A stretch of 64,000 nt of DNA from Takifugu bimaculatus (taxonomy: Eukaryota > Chordata > Actinopteri > Tetraodontiformes > Tetraodontidae): assembly GCA_004026145.2 (NCBI GenBank), contig CP034980.1:14110064-14174063 (forward strand). The letters are read 5' to 3'. A model generated the notes under the pieces. It was not told where the DNA came from and ran no database searches. It worked only from the letters and a program-made list of their open reading frames with translations. The position numbers and the translations under genes were made by a program. Shown here in pieces: positions 37,701 to 51,200 of the stretch (the first letter of the stretch is position 1; every line of letters starts with the position of its first letter).

Positions 37701-40700
37701 GCTCCTGCCTGATACCTGGTACTGGCTGGTGAGGCGCGCGTTGCTCAGGTCCAGGCTCTGGTTGGTTTCCCTCAGGCCGCTCAGCTCACCCTCCAGACGC
37801 GTCCGGTCCAGCTGGGACGCACTCAGCTCCCCCTTCAGCACCGAACCCTGAGCCAGCAGCTCTGCCTGCAGTGCCAACCACTCCTTCTGCTGGGTCTGCA
37901 GCCTACAAAGCCACCAACCAAACGGTCGGTTAAACGGTTGAGCTCATTGGACATGTTAGCTTGCAGGTAAAATACGGCTCGACAGACATTAAACCATGTC
38001 AAGAGGCTTTGAAATGAGTCACCAGATGCGGCCTCATCGCAAATGTCAACACCATTTCCACAAGCCTGTCCAGGCTCAGCGCAGCAGGAGGGCCCTGTTG
38101 GTGGGCCAGAAGGAGCTGCTGGTGGACCTGTCAGCTGGAGATGAATCTGTGTTCTGCTAGTTTCTGCTGCTTTGTTGACTTTCACTACTGTCGTTCTGTT
38201 GGCTACTGTACATTATAGTTGTGAAAACGATCACTGCACATGCCCAGAACTACATTTTAGGTAGCAGAAATTGGCAATTGACACCATCAACACATCCAAG
38301 TATCCATTTCCTCTTTTGAACACAGGGCCAGGAGCTTCTCCTCACTGGTATGAGAAGTACCCATTTATAGAATACAGCATGGTCAAGGATGTGGCGTTTT
38401 ATAAAAAGCATTGTGGAGAGCGAGGTGAGGAAGAGGAATTGAGATGTAGCAGGTATAAGGGTTGCAAACACATAAGCACAGCTTGTTCTAAACATGGAAG
38501 TAGCAGAGCTGTTCAGATAGTTGTGGAGAAATATAACAATTACAGAGAATATAACACGTCCAACATGAGAAAGAGAGAGAGAGAGAGGTCCGCTGGGTGA
38601 GCTAGATTAACTCTGAACAGGAGAGAGAGCGGAGCGCCGCACGGTTACAGCTCGTCTCAGCAGAAGACGGCGTGAGTGCTTTCAAAGCAACATATACAAA
38701 CGTGTCAGGTAGGAATTATTTCCAACTCTAAGTACGTCAGTGTCATTTTTCTCTATTAAGTGGCCCATCCAACATTGGAATCATGGCGCCGCGCCTGTCT
38801 GCCACTCTTACAAGTGCTGTAGTGCAAACGTGGCCAGAACCAGAACCAGAATGGCGTGTGCTTATTTATAAGCTGGGAAACCCATAATTCTGTTCTGAGA
38901 CAGGTTCTGCAGCTCTCCAGCCTGGTGCCCTGCATTAATGCCTAACTCTCCTGTTGCAGTCACATGACCTTCCCTCCTCACCTCTTCCTGCTTTTCATTC
39001 TCCCTCATCAGCGCTGCTGTTGCCCTCCTCCGCTCATTCACTGACCAGCTTCCCATTTTCCCTGAATCAATCTGCTCAACGCTGCACATGCCAGTTCAAT
39101 TACTATTCTTCACCAGTCGTGAGCTCCCGATGAGTCTAAGCCCAATATTCAATTTATTTTTGCTTTTCTCCAGTGGCTCCGTGGGGAAATATCTGCCTCT
39201 TTAGCTGCTAGATGAACCACTATGCTCACCGGCTATTTGGAAAATTTTCTGTAGTGCAGCCTGTTTTCGGAGCTCCTGAAAGAACTCCACGAGGTCTGGT
39301 GATATTGAACTTGAACAGCAAATTGCAGCAGAATAATGAGCTCGGCTCAGCGGCTCGTGAGGTGGAGGGTTTAATCCCTTGACTCCTTCAGTCAGCACTT
39401 GCAGTGATTTTGGGGTGAAACATTTGGCCCTGAACGTGAACATTACTGCTCCTTTAAATGCTGGTGGCCCACGCTGTTTGGACAAGTGAATGCAACACGT
39501 AATACAGTGAATATTAAAAAGCCCCAGATTCAAGTCAGCAGAGACCGCTTGAGTCACTTTGTTTAGCACAAATGCTAACCCTTCTAAATTCTTGATGATG
39601 TTTTCACCCCCCTGTGACCTAAATGTGCCCCCTTGGCTTCACAATGAGTCGCTCTTCAGTGCGCTTCATATATGAGCCACAGTTCAACCTTGCTCCGTGT
39701 TTATCACCTGTCGTTGTCATCTTTCAGCCTCTCCAGCTCCCGTTCGCTCTCCAGCCTCCTCTGGGCCTCTGCCTCCATCTCCCGCCTCTGCCGATCCATC
39801 TCCCGCTCCCTCTCTTTCAGCTGGGCTTCTCCTTCCAGCAGCTCCTTGTACCTACCGAACACCAACACCACAGAAAGCCCAACACAAAAATAGTAAGAGC
39901 CTGCGAGACTGTGTTTCCTCACTAACAGAATTTCCATGGTAACAACATGTATTTCCGAAATGTTCAGGCTACGGTTTGTTTGTAGAAAGGAATCCATTTT
40001 TTTTATTCTAAAAGGGAAATGTACATTTAATATTATGCTAGGACGTCATCCTTGACAGTGATGCAATGCCAGGTCTCGTGCACACCGTCAACGCTATTGT
40101 CAAACTTAAATTCCTTATTAATAGCACTAATGACAATAATAATCTGCCCTCTCAGATGCCACCGTGTGCTTGTACCGGGCCTCCAGCTCCCTGTGCTGCG
40201 CCTCCAGGCTGCGGTTACTGCTCCTCAGCTGCGAGTGTTTGTCCAGCAGCTCTTCAAGCTCCGCCTCCTGCCGCTGCTGCACCGCCATCATCCGCTCGTG
40301 GTCCCGCCTCAGAGCTTCCATCCTGGCGGCTGACTCCTCCCTCTCACGCGCCCACACCTTGGACTCGGCTTCCAGGGCGGCGCGCCGGGCCTCGCTCTCA
40401 CTGCAGCGCGCCAGCACTGCTGCATGCTGGGAACTCTGGGAGCCCTGTTCCACCTGGGCCAATGAAGCAGAAAAGGGTTGAGCGAGAGAAGCAGTGATAA
40501 AATAAAGAGCGGGGGTCAGTTCTGGTGTTAACAGTGACCTGCAGCTGGGTGTTGAGCATCTGCAGGCTGGTGCAGGACTCCTGGAGGCTGAGGGAGTGCC
40601 GTCGCAGGGCCTCCAGCTGCTCTTTCAGGTGCTCACACTCTTCCTGGGCCTGGGAGAGCTTCGCTAGCAGAGAGTCCTGTGTTGTGACCGCCACAGCCTT

Positions 40701-43524
40701 CTGACAGAGAGAATTTCATCATGTTTAACAGCAGAAGCTGCAGAAAATATCATCCTTTTGCTGCTCTCCCACTGCATTCTTTGTCATGAATACTTGACAT
40801 TTAAGTGCAGACACAAAGGGCAATGTTCTCCTGTGCATCTGAATGAAAAACAAATCTGATTGTAAATAAGTCCACAACTGCCATTTACTATTCAAGCATT
40901 TCTGTAGTATCCAATTAGCAAGTCTGCAGAAGATTTTGTGACTCCTTCACTGTAATTTGCCCTGATTAATAAAGGAGTCTGCTGATTGGGGATTGTGTAT
41001 AATGTGCTGTATTTTCCTAAATTGCAAATGCAGAAGGTGGAAGATTATTTTTGCGCCTTCTGTGTTTTGCTGGGCTTTTATTTGGTTCCATCCCAGCTCC
41101 TGCATGTTGAGGAAGAAACCCAACTGAAATGGCTGCATCTTCGCCATGCTAAAGGGGAGGACTGGTTATTTCTAATGAGCGAGCGGCACCCCGTAGTGTC
41201 GGCATCTCTGCCAGTCTAATGTGGACTAAGCTGCAGTTAACAGTAAATAGATTAATGGACTTGGATTCTTCTCATTCCAATCCCACACAAGGATCAGACA
41301 GGATCCCGGGGGATTTCTATCGCTCTCACTTTTTGCTTGGATACATTTCAGATGGAAATTTTGATCATGTAAAAGAAAAAAAAATAGAAACTCTGAGGTA
41401 TTTAACTACGTGTGTCAGGATTCAGAGAGCTTCCGTCCACCTTGTTATCAGCTGATGCCATTAAAGGCGCACAGCTCGAGATGCAACTGAGGATTAAATA
41501 GATTGAACGAGCGCAGCCGATTATCTACTCACTGTTAAGTCAATGAGAGGGGCTGGGAAGTTGCTCAGTCCTCAAATTGCTTTGGGAGGTCCAGAAGTAA
41601 ACGGAGATGCAGCAAGAGCCACGACTGACATAAATAATGACTGCTGGCTTTTTTTTACTGTTTGAAAAATATGTGTGATTAACAATTGGGTCCTAAAGAA
41701 TGACAAACCATCCCCTTGTGGCCAACAGTGTGTGACAGATCATGTAAAATTACCGAATGCTTTTTATGGCATACGAAATACTGTGGAAAAAAATAATACA
41801 GTATATCTATTTTTTTCCTTCCTTTTTTATTTCCTAATAATACTATATTTATTGTAACGTGGACATTTATCATGGCATTGTAGTATCTGAAGCCTGTGTA
41901 TTGATCCTCAGCAGGCCTGTACCTCTGTGTCCTGTCAACTATGTTTTTCTGTGCTCGGGATTTAATGTCTTGTTTTTCCCCTATGGGGAATTGTTGTGAA
42001 GGAGTACAGGGGTCCACAGGCTCTTGGGCCCTTAGACTGGACTCTATACCATTTGGTTGGTGAGATTGTGTCACGAGGTCACAAGAAAGGAATGTGTTTA
42101 CTTGACCATATATAAGGGTCTACCGAACAAAGCATTTCGGAGATCTTCACCATCAGGACCACGAAACCTCCCTCGGACAAGCCTGCAGCGTCCCGATTGA
42201 TACTTGACTGTTCTCTCCAATAAACATCTCTCATAACCAAGTCGGTGTCTACGAAGATTCCTTTTTCATCAGCACATCCGAACTATCACCAGAAGAAATT
42301 TACCACAGCATTATCTGAGCAGCTGCATTCAAGATTCATCTTATTGGTTCCTATGATGGCTATGGAGCAAAGTCACTGATAGGAACCTGCTAACATTGGT
42401 TGTCCTGGAGAGTCCTGCCTTTGGCTGCACATTTAGTGCGTGTGTGTACGCGTGTGTGTGTTTGTACGCGTGTGTACATGGATGTTTGAGAGTCAGAGCT
42501 TAGAACAGCAGGAAAGATAAGGAAGATTAACAGTGGCTGAAATTCTATGTAGATATTTATGTATATAGTAGGTCGGGTAATAAAAGGCCGTGTTCAGGAT
42601 AACGATGACCTCCTCTTCGCAGCAAACATTTCATCATAATGTAGATCACGTCTGTACAGAACTGCTAATGCATCAGGGGCTGATATATGATTCTAGGACT
42701 GTCAGGCACATTCACACACCTCTTTTTCCAGTGCTGCCAGTCTCTCCCTCAGCCGTCGCTCTGTCTCGCCTGCGCCGCCCTCTTTGGTCGCGGGGGTCTG
42801 CTCCACACATGAGGACTCCTGGCTGAGTGACTGACACACGTGAACCGTGTTTGAGGAGCCCGAATTAGTGACCACCTCTGCGTTGCTGCTGCTGTTGTCC
42901 AATCTGCTTTGATCAAGGAGCCTGGAGAGCGAGTCTACTCTCTCCTGCGACCGGCTGAGGGACGCCGACGTGGATACAAGTTCAGCCTCTGCTTTCTGAA
43001 GGGTTTCCCTCAGACGCTGGACCTCAGCAGACAGTTCCTGAGAACGTGTGCGCTCACTGTACAGGTCCTGGGGACAGAGCGAAAGGAGCAACAACAGGTT
43101 CGAAGACTGCAATCGTTGGAAAATGAAACAGCGAGTTAAAAGAAAACAAATGGATAATCCTCAATGACAGCTTTTGCGTCAGGATAAAGACTATGTTTTT
43201 CTTTATCTGTTGGGTTTATGACTTAAGCCAGCCACAAACGTCACAATAACCACGGTCACTTTGAAATCACTTACTAAAACTTGTAGATTCAGCTACCGCC
43301 GCATCCCTGCAGTAGCAATTACTGTCAGGAACCAAACTAGCATGTCATACACATGCAGACACACACCTGAGACAGGGCATTAATGCTAGCGCGAGCGTCT
43401 GTGCACTGCTCCTGCAGCAGCTGTCTCCCCTCCTCTGTGCTCTTTAATTTGCCACGAAGCTCTTTCTCCAGGTCCTGCAGCCGAGCACAGAGCTCCATGG
43501 ATTCAGACAGCTGCTGACACACAA

Positions 43525-43580
<56 letters not shown>

Positions 43581-46500
43581 TTGTAGCATCACAAGGCAGA
43601 CACAGGGTGAATAAAGACTTGACATTATGGATAAATACATGCTGCAGCCAAACAGCCCCTCTCTGAAGCCTTGTTAAGTTAATTGCAGCCTAAGCTTATA
43701 ATTAAGGTTAAGTGAGTGAACATGGCTGCACGTACCTGTGTTCAGAATCCTGAGCACATGTTCTTTGGTTGCTGTGCTCCAAGGCCAGGGTGGTGCTCTC
43801 CAGCTGCTGCCTCAGTCTCCCAGCCTCCCTCTCTCTCTGCCTGCCCTCCTTCCGCTGACTGTCCAGCTCTGACTGGCAGGCCTCCTTCTCCTGTTCCAGC
43901 CTGGAGGCCTCCAGCAGGGCCTGGTCTCGAGCCCTCGCCAGAGATTCAGCCTCCAGGGTGGCTTCACGGAGCTCTGCCTCCAGCTCTTCCTCCCGACGAC
44001 GGGAGCTCTCTAAACTGCGACCCTGACGTTCCAGCTCGGACCGGATTGTCTGAACGGTGAGCTCTAACTGGTCTCCCTGAGGAGAGAGAAAAGACGAAGT
44101 AAAGAGGCCCTGCGGAGTCTCCGTGCACCGTGCACCAATCTTCTGATGTGTCCTTTTATCCTGTGCAGCGCTGAGATCCATTTTTGGAAGGGTGCATTTT
44201 TTCACCAAGAAAAGAGCATTTAAATAAGTATTATTGGATTGTTGTTTAATAGACTCAATTATTTTTTTCAAATCTGTCTGAAGCTATAATTGTTTAATGG
44301 TTCTTAATGCCCAAATCTGTGCTTCACTTGTTCTGGCATCAATTAATAAACCGGATTTAATGGATTTTGTGGTTCCAAGACAGCGGAAAATATTCCTGTT
44401 GCTACAGAATTAACAGCAACACTAAAGGATGGACTTTCTTTTAGAAAAGGTCTTGGTACATCACTCTCAATGGAAGGTATTCATGAGCACATTTAATGAT
44501 ATTTCTTTTATGCTGACATGGCACTGCTCTTTTCCTTAGCTTGCAAATTGGATGATGTCTTGCAATTTAACAGTAAAACCCTCATTAAACACTGTATTTT
44601 GCATCTAATCCAAAATGTCTGCCCATATAGGCATGTTAGAAAGAAGTGGAAGCACCAGATGCTTGAGTATAATGTGAATAAATGACTTAGTTACTTTCTA
44701 ACAAAGACCTGAAGTTCTTTAATGATTGCACGACGCAGCCGGTTGTTTAATTAAATCTTTCGTGTGATCTCATGTTTTTCTTTCATATTATCCCTGGTCC
44801 TTCCCTCATATGACAGACATCTGTGTTCTCCGTGCACGTGTGCTGTTTAACCTTGCGCTGGGCGGTGCGCATGCCGTCCACCGAGCTGCGCAGCATTTCC
44901 CTGTCTCTCTCCAGCGCGGCTCGCTCTCCCTCCAGGGTGGCGATGACCGTGGTTTGCAGCCTGGTGCAGCTCTGCTTGGCTTCGGAGGCGGCACAGCTCC
45001 TCTTCCATGACTAGACCTTCAGGACTGAAGAACCTGCGAAAAACACTCCAGAGTTCATCCAAAAGTCCGGCCAGTCCGCCGAACACAACGTAGAGTCGTT
45101 TCTTCTTTACGTGCATCGCCAGGAAGTGTCGATATTTAGCTTGTGCAACGGAATCTGCTGGTGGGCCTGGCTTGTGATCATGGCCAGTGGAAACAGCCAG
45201 GAAAAGTCAGGAAGAATCCTGCCATTAATCAGAGTTAGTTCTGGATTACCCACCTCTATCTTCCTGCGTGCGTCTGCCAGACTCTCTGCAGCTTTCTTCA
45301 TATGCTGGTGCTCAGCCTCCAGGACCACCAGCCTCTGCTCGGCCTCCCAGGTTCTCTTGCTCTGTTCGGCCAGCTTGGAGCGCAGGTCCTGGGCTGCCTT
45401 TGCCTGTCTGTCGGCCTCTTCCTGGGCCTCCTGGAATTGGATTGTCAGCAGGTCCAGGTCAGGTCTGCACGGGGAGGCAGCGGGCTGATCTGCAGCTGTG
45501 ATAGCTGCATCGTTCTGGAGCGTTTCCGGGGGCTTTGAGCATGGTGTCACCCCGTTGTCCTGCTTCTCTCTGTCCTTTTGCCCTCCTTCTGCCTCTCCCC
45601 TCCTGTGGGACACCACCGCCTTCTCACATGTTTCTCCTGCGACACTTTGAGTGTGGAGAACCTCCTCTCCTACTCCTGCTTCCCTCTGGCTCCCAATAAT
45701 CTCCCGTCTTCTCTCCTCCATCATCCTCACCTTTCCTTCCCCTTCTTCCCTGCAGGACTCAGCACCCTGGACTCCTCTCTCTGCTTTTACCTCCTCCTCT
45801 CTGTCCTCCGCTCTTTTGCCGCCAAGATGTTGCATTTCGGACAGTAGCTGTTCCATCCGCCTCTTCAAAGTGGTATTTTCATTTTTCAGGTTTTCAAACT
45901 GAAATATGTGACAGGACAACAAAGAAAGTGCGAGTTGAAGGTTTTTGCACATATTTGTATTCCCTCCAGGGTTGCTTCCTCATTGATCTCCTCTGTGCTG
46001 AACCAGGACAAAACTCAAAACGTCTGAAACAGGAGTTCTTCAAGAGACACCTCTAGATTCAGTGCAAAAAGATGAATGTGACGAGCATAAACTAGCCTGA
46101 GCAGGATGACTGATGGTAATCATCACAGTTAATGCTGAAAGAGAGCTTTCAGCGTAATTAAGCATTTCAATTGTTCAATTCATCAATGATTTTTTTGAGA
46201 AAATAGCTGCAGTTGTCTTCTGTCATACGTATTTGGCTCTTTCTATTGAATATATTCATTCTTCAGGGTACAGGTAAGTAGTTCCTAAATGAAAATTTTT
46301 CTTACTCTTCTTTTCTGCTCATGTGAACTGAAGGTCACATATAAAAAGCCAAAAACTGTTTTCAGGCGGTCCAGCGACTGCGAAACGTCGACCATTTCAC
46401 TTGGAATTAAGGTTAAGAGCAAAGTTAGCTCACCTCTCTGAGCGTGTTCTGGTGCTTCATCTCCAGGCAGAGCAGCTCGTCCTTCATGTCCGGAGAATCA

Positions 46501-48059
46501 ACCTGCAGGGAAGAGACAATAAATCCAAACCAAAGTAAAGGAGGAACCTTTATATCGTAAAGAAGTCAGAGACACCAACTGTGATAAAAGATAATATAAA
46601 TAACTTTAGGGCAGTTGAGTTGTGGCTCTGCAGGGTTTCCTGGCTGTGGCGGACTAACAATCTGCTGTTTTGGCTAGATTTTTTTTATTTTTTACCATTT
46701 TCCGTTGAAAAATTCTGTCTGCCATAACACTTGCATCTCACAACAGTCTGGCATTAATTACTCCTCCTGTGAGTCAACAGCGGCACTGTTGCTGTTATTA
46801 GTGCTCCTCAGAATCCATAAAGGTTTTCAGATTAGTATCAAGTTGCTGGCGCATTAATCAGGAACTCATTAAAGCCCTGACCTCCTGCTGGGCCTGCAGC
46901 TCCTCCAGCAGTCGCTTCAGCTCTGCGTTCTCCTGCTCGGCCCCCAGCAGCCTCAGCATCGACGCCTTTCCCACTTCAACACTCAGTGGTTTCTGATCTG
47001 AGATAAAGAATATTAAAAAAAAAAAAAGCCAGAAGAGAAAGCATAAACATATACACTTCCATATTCTCTTGTTTCCAAATATGCTCTCCTCACCAGTGTT
47101 TCCCCTTATCAGTTAATTAAAATGTCTAAAGTGAAAGGTAGAGATATGAAGGCCGGCACACTGACCAATCAGCTCCATCAGCTCCTCCTCGAAGTCGGGT
47201 TCAGAATGGAGGAAGCTTTGGTGCACGGCGGCGGGGACGGCGCCGCAGCGCCTCAGGTCCGTCTCCAGGGTCACGTTCACCTCCATCAGCTCCTCCACTC
47301 GTTGCCTCTCGGTGTCCCGCTCCTGAGCGCACGTGGCCCAAAGATCAGTGGGCGGAGCAACGCTTGACAGGTGCTTACTGCTAAAATGCAAAGGAGTCGA
47401 GAATCCCACCCACCACTTCCACATCCATGATTGTTTGCCGCAGAAGGAGATTGTCCCTCTCAAGGTCCCGAAGTGAGGAGCAGCGCGTCCGTGCGTCAGC
47501 CAGCTGCTCCTCCAGAAGAGCTTTGGTCTCCTGCAGGGCTGCACACAGCTGCTGCTGCTCCTGCAAGACACCCACCAGCTCACTCACATGCCTCTGAAGT
47601 TATGTACAAAACACACAAATTTACTGTTTGACAGTTGGTGTTTTCTTTTTGCACTACCTGAGTCAGGAATTCCTTAAAGGTCAGTTTCATTTCTATTTGG
47701 TTACCAGCGGAAGCTTTCAAATAGCTAGCTAAAAAACCTGGAACGGTTCTGGGTTTTGTGAGCATTTTGAACAATCGCTAAATAAGTGACTTCTTGTTCT
47801 TCATCTGCTGTATATATATATATTTATGTGCGTCTGTGTATGTGTGTTTGTGTGTGTGTGTGTGTGTGCGTATGTGCGTGTGTTTACCTTCAGCTGTGTG
47901 CGCGTTAGCTCCAGGCTGCGCAATCTGTTTTTACAGCTCTGAAGCTCATTTTGGAGCTGCTCAGCCCGGGCAGCTCGCTCTCGGGCACAGTCCAGCTCAT
48001 CTCGCAGTGCACGCATGCCTCTCGCTTCAGCCTGCAGACTTCGATTCTACAGGCACACA

Positions 48060-48100
<41 letters not shown>

Positions 48101-48192
48101 ACACAAACACGGATGCACCAGTACATGCACATTAATGCACCAGTGGGATGAGGTCAGATGGTATGTGCAACGAAGCAAATGTTGACTAACTC

Positions 48193-48242
<50 letters not shown>

Positions 48243-51200
48243 GGGGGTGCTATTCTGTTTTGCATTATATTATATTCCCACAGATTTGGTGCTGATTGTT
48301 GCCTGAAAACAATCAAGCGTTTGCCTCCATGAAGCTACCTTGTTTTTAATGCCTTGTGAGGACCCCACGCCAACAACAACCTTCTTCCAATCAAACAAGA
48401 AATTTCAACAATACAACAATGACAACTTAGAACAATTCTATTCCAAATGAGTCCGGAGTTCAATTCCACTTGTTATTATTCCTAGATTTATGTTTAAAGC
48501 CACTATTGATAAGAATTGTTTCCAAAATCCAGCTTGAATGTGAATCATTTTTGATTTTATTCCTTTTAGTCAGCATTGAACCATTGACGACCCTGAGCTC
48601 TCTCTTCCTTGCTGCTCGTCCGTCTCACAGGATCACTCATTTGTCAGTTCCATTGGTAGCTGATTTTCCGTTTTACTAAGGTTGGAATGAGATGTTAACT
48701 CTATCCAAGCGTTGCATTGTTTAGGTCTTATTGATCCTAGAAGTTTAAGTCTTCCTCCATTTTTCATCTTAACAGGCAGCAGAAAGACCTGAAACATCCT
48801 GATTTTATTCTCCTATTTACCGCACAGGTTTACCTACAGCTGCAGCCTGACCGTGACTGATAAATGTATAATATAGGCCACATATGGGCACTTTTCTGGG
48901 CTAATACCGAGTTTATTTAGCTGTTTCCACTCTATTAAAGTATTATTTTGAAGAATTCTTGACAAAAAGACAACAGTCCTTGAATCTACCTCTTTCTGGA
49001 GTTTTCTGAGTTGATCCTCCATAGTTTGTATCTCCTGCTTGTAATCCAAGACCTGATCATCCTTGTCCTCTCTGAAAAACAGGTAACAGCTGCTTCTGAT
49101 CCAATAATGACATTTTATGCCACTGTTTTGTGATTTTATATATATACTGAGAGAGAGAGAGATGCAGTCAGCTGTGTATTACAGCAGAGGAGGTTTGACT
49201 CCTACTCTACAGGGTCTTACTCTTTACACGGACTCACAGTTGTTGTTTAAGGCGGCGGACTTTGGCCCTGCTGTCCGCCAGCTGGAGCGTCAGACCTTGG
49301 GGGGACTCTTCGCCGTGGCTACTCAGAAGTGCTGTGGGTGAGTCTGCCTGGCTCTCCTGCTCCCTGCACAGCTCTGCCATCCTCTGGGACCAGGATGGAG
49401 AGAGACGCGGCGAAGGACGGGGAGCAGAGAGGCAGAGATTTGGACAGGGAGGATTAAAGCAGATTTGTTGCTGTGTATCACACAAATCAGTTCCATCTGA
49501 GATGACGGAGCAAATCAAACCACTTTGTTTTTGGCTACCTTGGGATGAAAATCGACACCGACGAACAGCGAATAAAGCTTTTCGCGGTTTTACTTCAGAG
49601 CACTTTATGAGCGCGCGGGGCAGATTCTGAGGCCAGCACGCCCAATAAGGCCCGAACGTCCACGTTTGCGTGGCCGTGAGGGCAATAAGCTGCTTCCCTG
49701 CTGCTCCTGGCTGAATTCATCTCTGATTCATCCTTCTGAATGTAATTTACTTCACAAAACAATAACCACAGCTGCACCTGCCTTTGTTCAGCGGAAAATA
49801 TATAAAAAAGAATGCACCAAGCCACGCCCACCAAATAAGAGCGCCACAGATCGGCCTGGTGTGCCGCACTGTCCCCGACACTGGAGCACAGTGTTATTAC
49901 ACTGTGCACACCTCTGGGCTTTAATACTCTTTTATGTAAAATTTATGCAAAACTACTGCTCTCCATGTGTATTTTTATGTAGTGACATGAATTAAACAGG
50001 GGGAGCAGAAGGGAGCCCTGTTTTCATAAGAAGAAGAATTCATCAAAATTTAATATCTGGCGAACGTCCGCGCAGATCAAACTGAGTACATCAGAGGCGG
50101 TAACGACGCACAGCGGCGCTATTATGGAAACAAGGTAAAGCATGTTCTGGGTTCGGGGACTGGCGGCGACACCTCGTTTAAGATGAGAAAGATAAAAGGG
50201 CGCCACCGTTAAAGCCACATTGCTCTACTTAATTACTTACTTTTGCATGCCCCCAGTCTTTAGATATTACACAAAGTCCCTTCTCCTTCTAAATCCCTTG
50301 ATTAAACTCACATATGAATTACTCTATCAATCATTTCCAGGCACTTATATTAGGTTGGGTTGACGCCATAAGGACAGAATGACAATACAGGCGCCCCAGC
50401 ATATTTATCCCCCCTGGAAAATGGTTCCTTTCAGGTGTGGTACCTCCAGGAAAGAGTCCCGCTGGGCCAGCAGGTTTTGGATTTGCTTGGTCATGGAGTT
50501 AAACACCAGCTGCAGGTCCAGGCCTTCAGACTCCACCAGCTCCTCCCACTGGAGCGGCAGCACTGTACGAGGGTCCTGAGTCACCTGCGAGGACAGTTTA
50601 CCAGGTTTTTAAAGATGACCGAGGGACGGGGGGGAGGGGGGGGCAGATCTCAGGAGAAACGGTGGCGACGGCATGAAAGGCGTGCAAACGCGCTGGGGAG
50701 AGGCATCTGTGTTTAAAAGTCCCCGCCGCTTCCGCAATAATGGTCATGCTGGCAGGTCGGATATGTCCTCGGGTGAATGACATACGAGCGGCGAGCAGGG
50801 GGTGCACGCTGTCACACAGGAAGAGTCGCTCACACCTCTATGATTTATGAGAGGAAACTGGCAGGAAAAAAGCTGCTGGGCAGCATGCTGTTAATGTAAT
50901 TCAGGCACGCTGGCAAATAACATGCTGTTTTTATAATGGCGGCAATTATTTACAGGGGGTATTTTTTACAGAGTGGAGCGTATTCTCTAGGGTGGGGGGC
51001 ATGACAAAGGTGGAGGTGTGGAGTTAGACATGAGGGGTGAAGGATTCATCCTACAGTGGCAGCAAGGGGCACGCAGGGGTCCTTTTAAAGCTGCCAGCAG
51101 AATAACAAGTAGCTCATTTTCACACTGGATTCCAGCCCCAGTCGAGGGTATAATAGTCCCAGTCTCCCTGTCTGCAGGCCACAGAGCAGAGGAATGTTCT

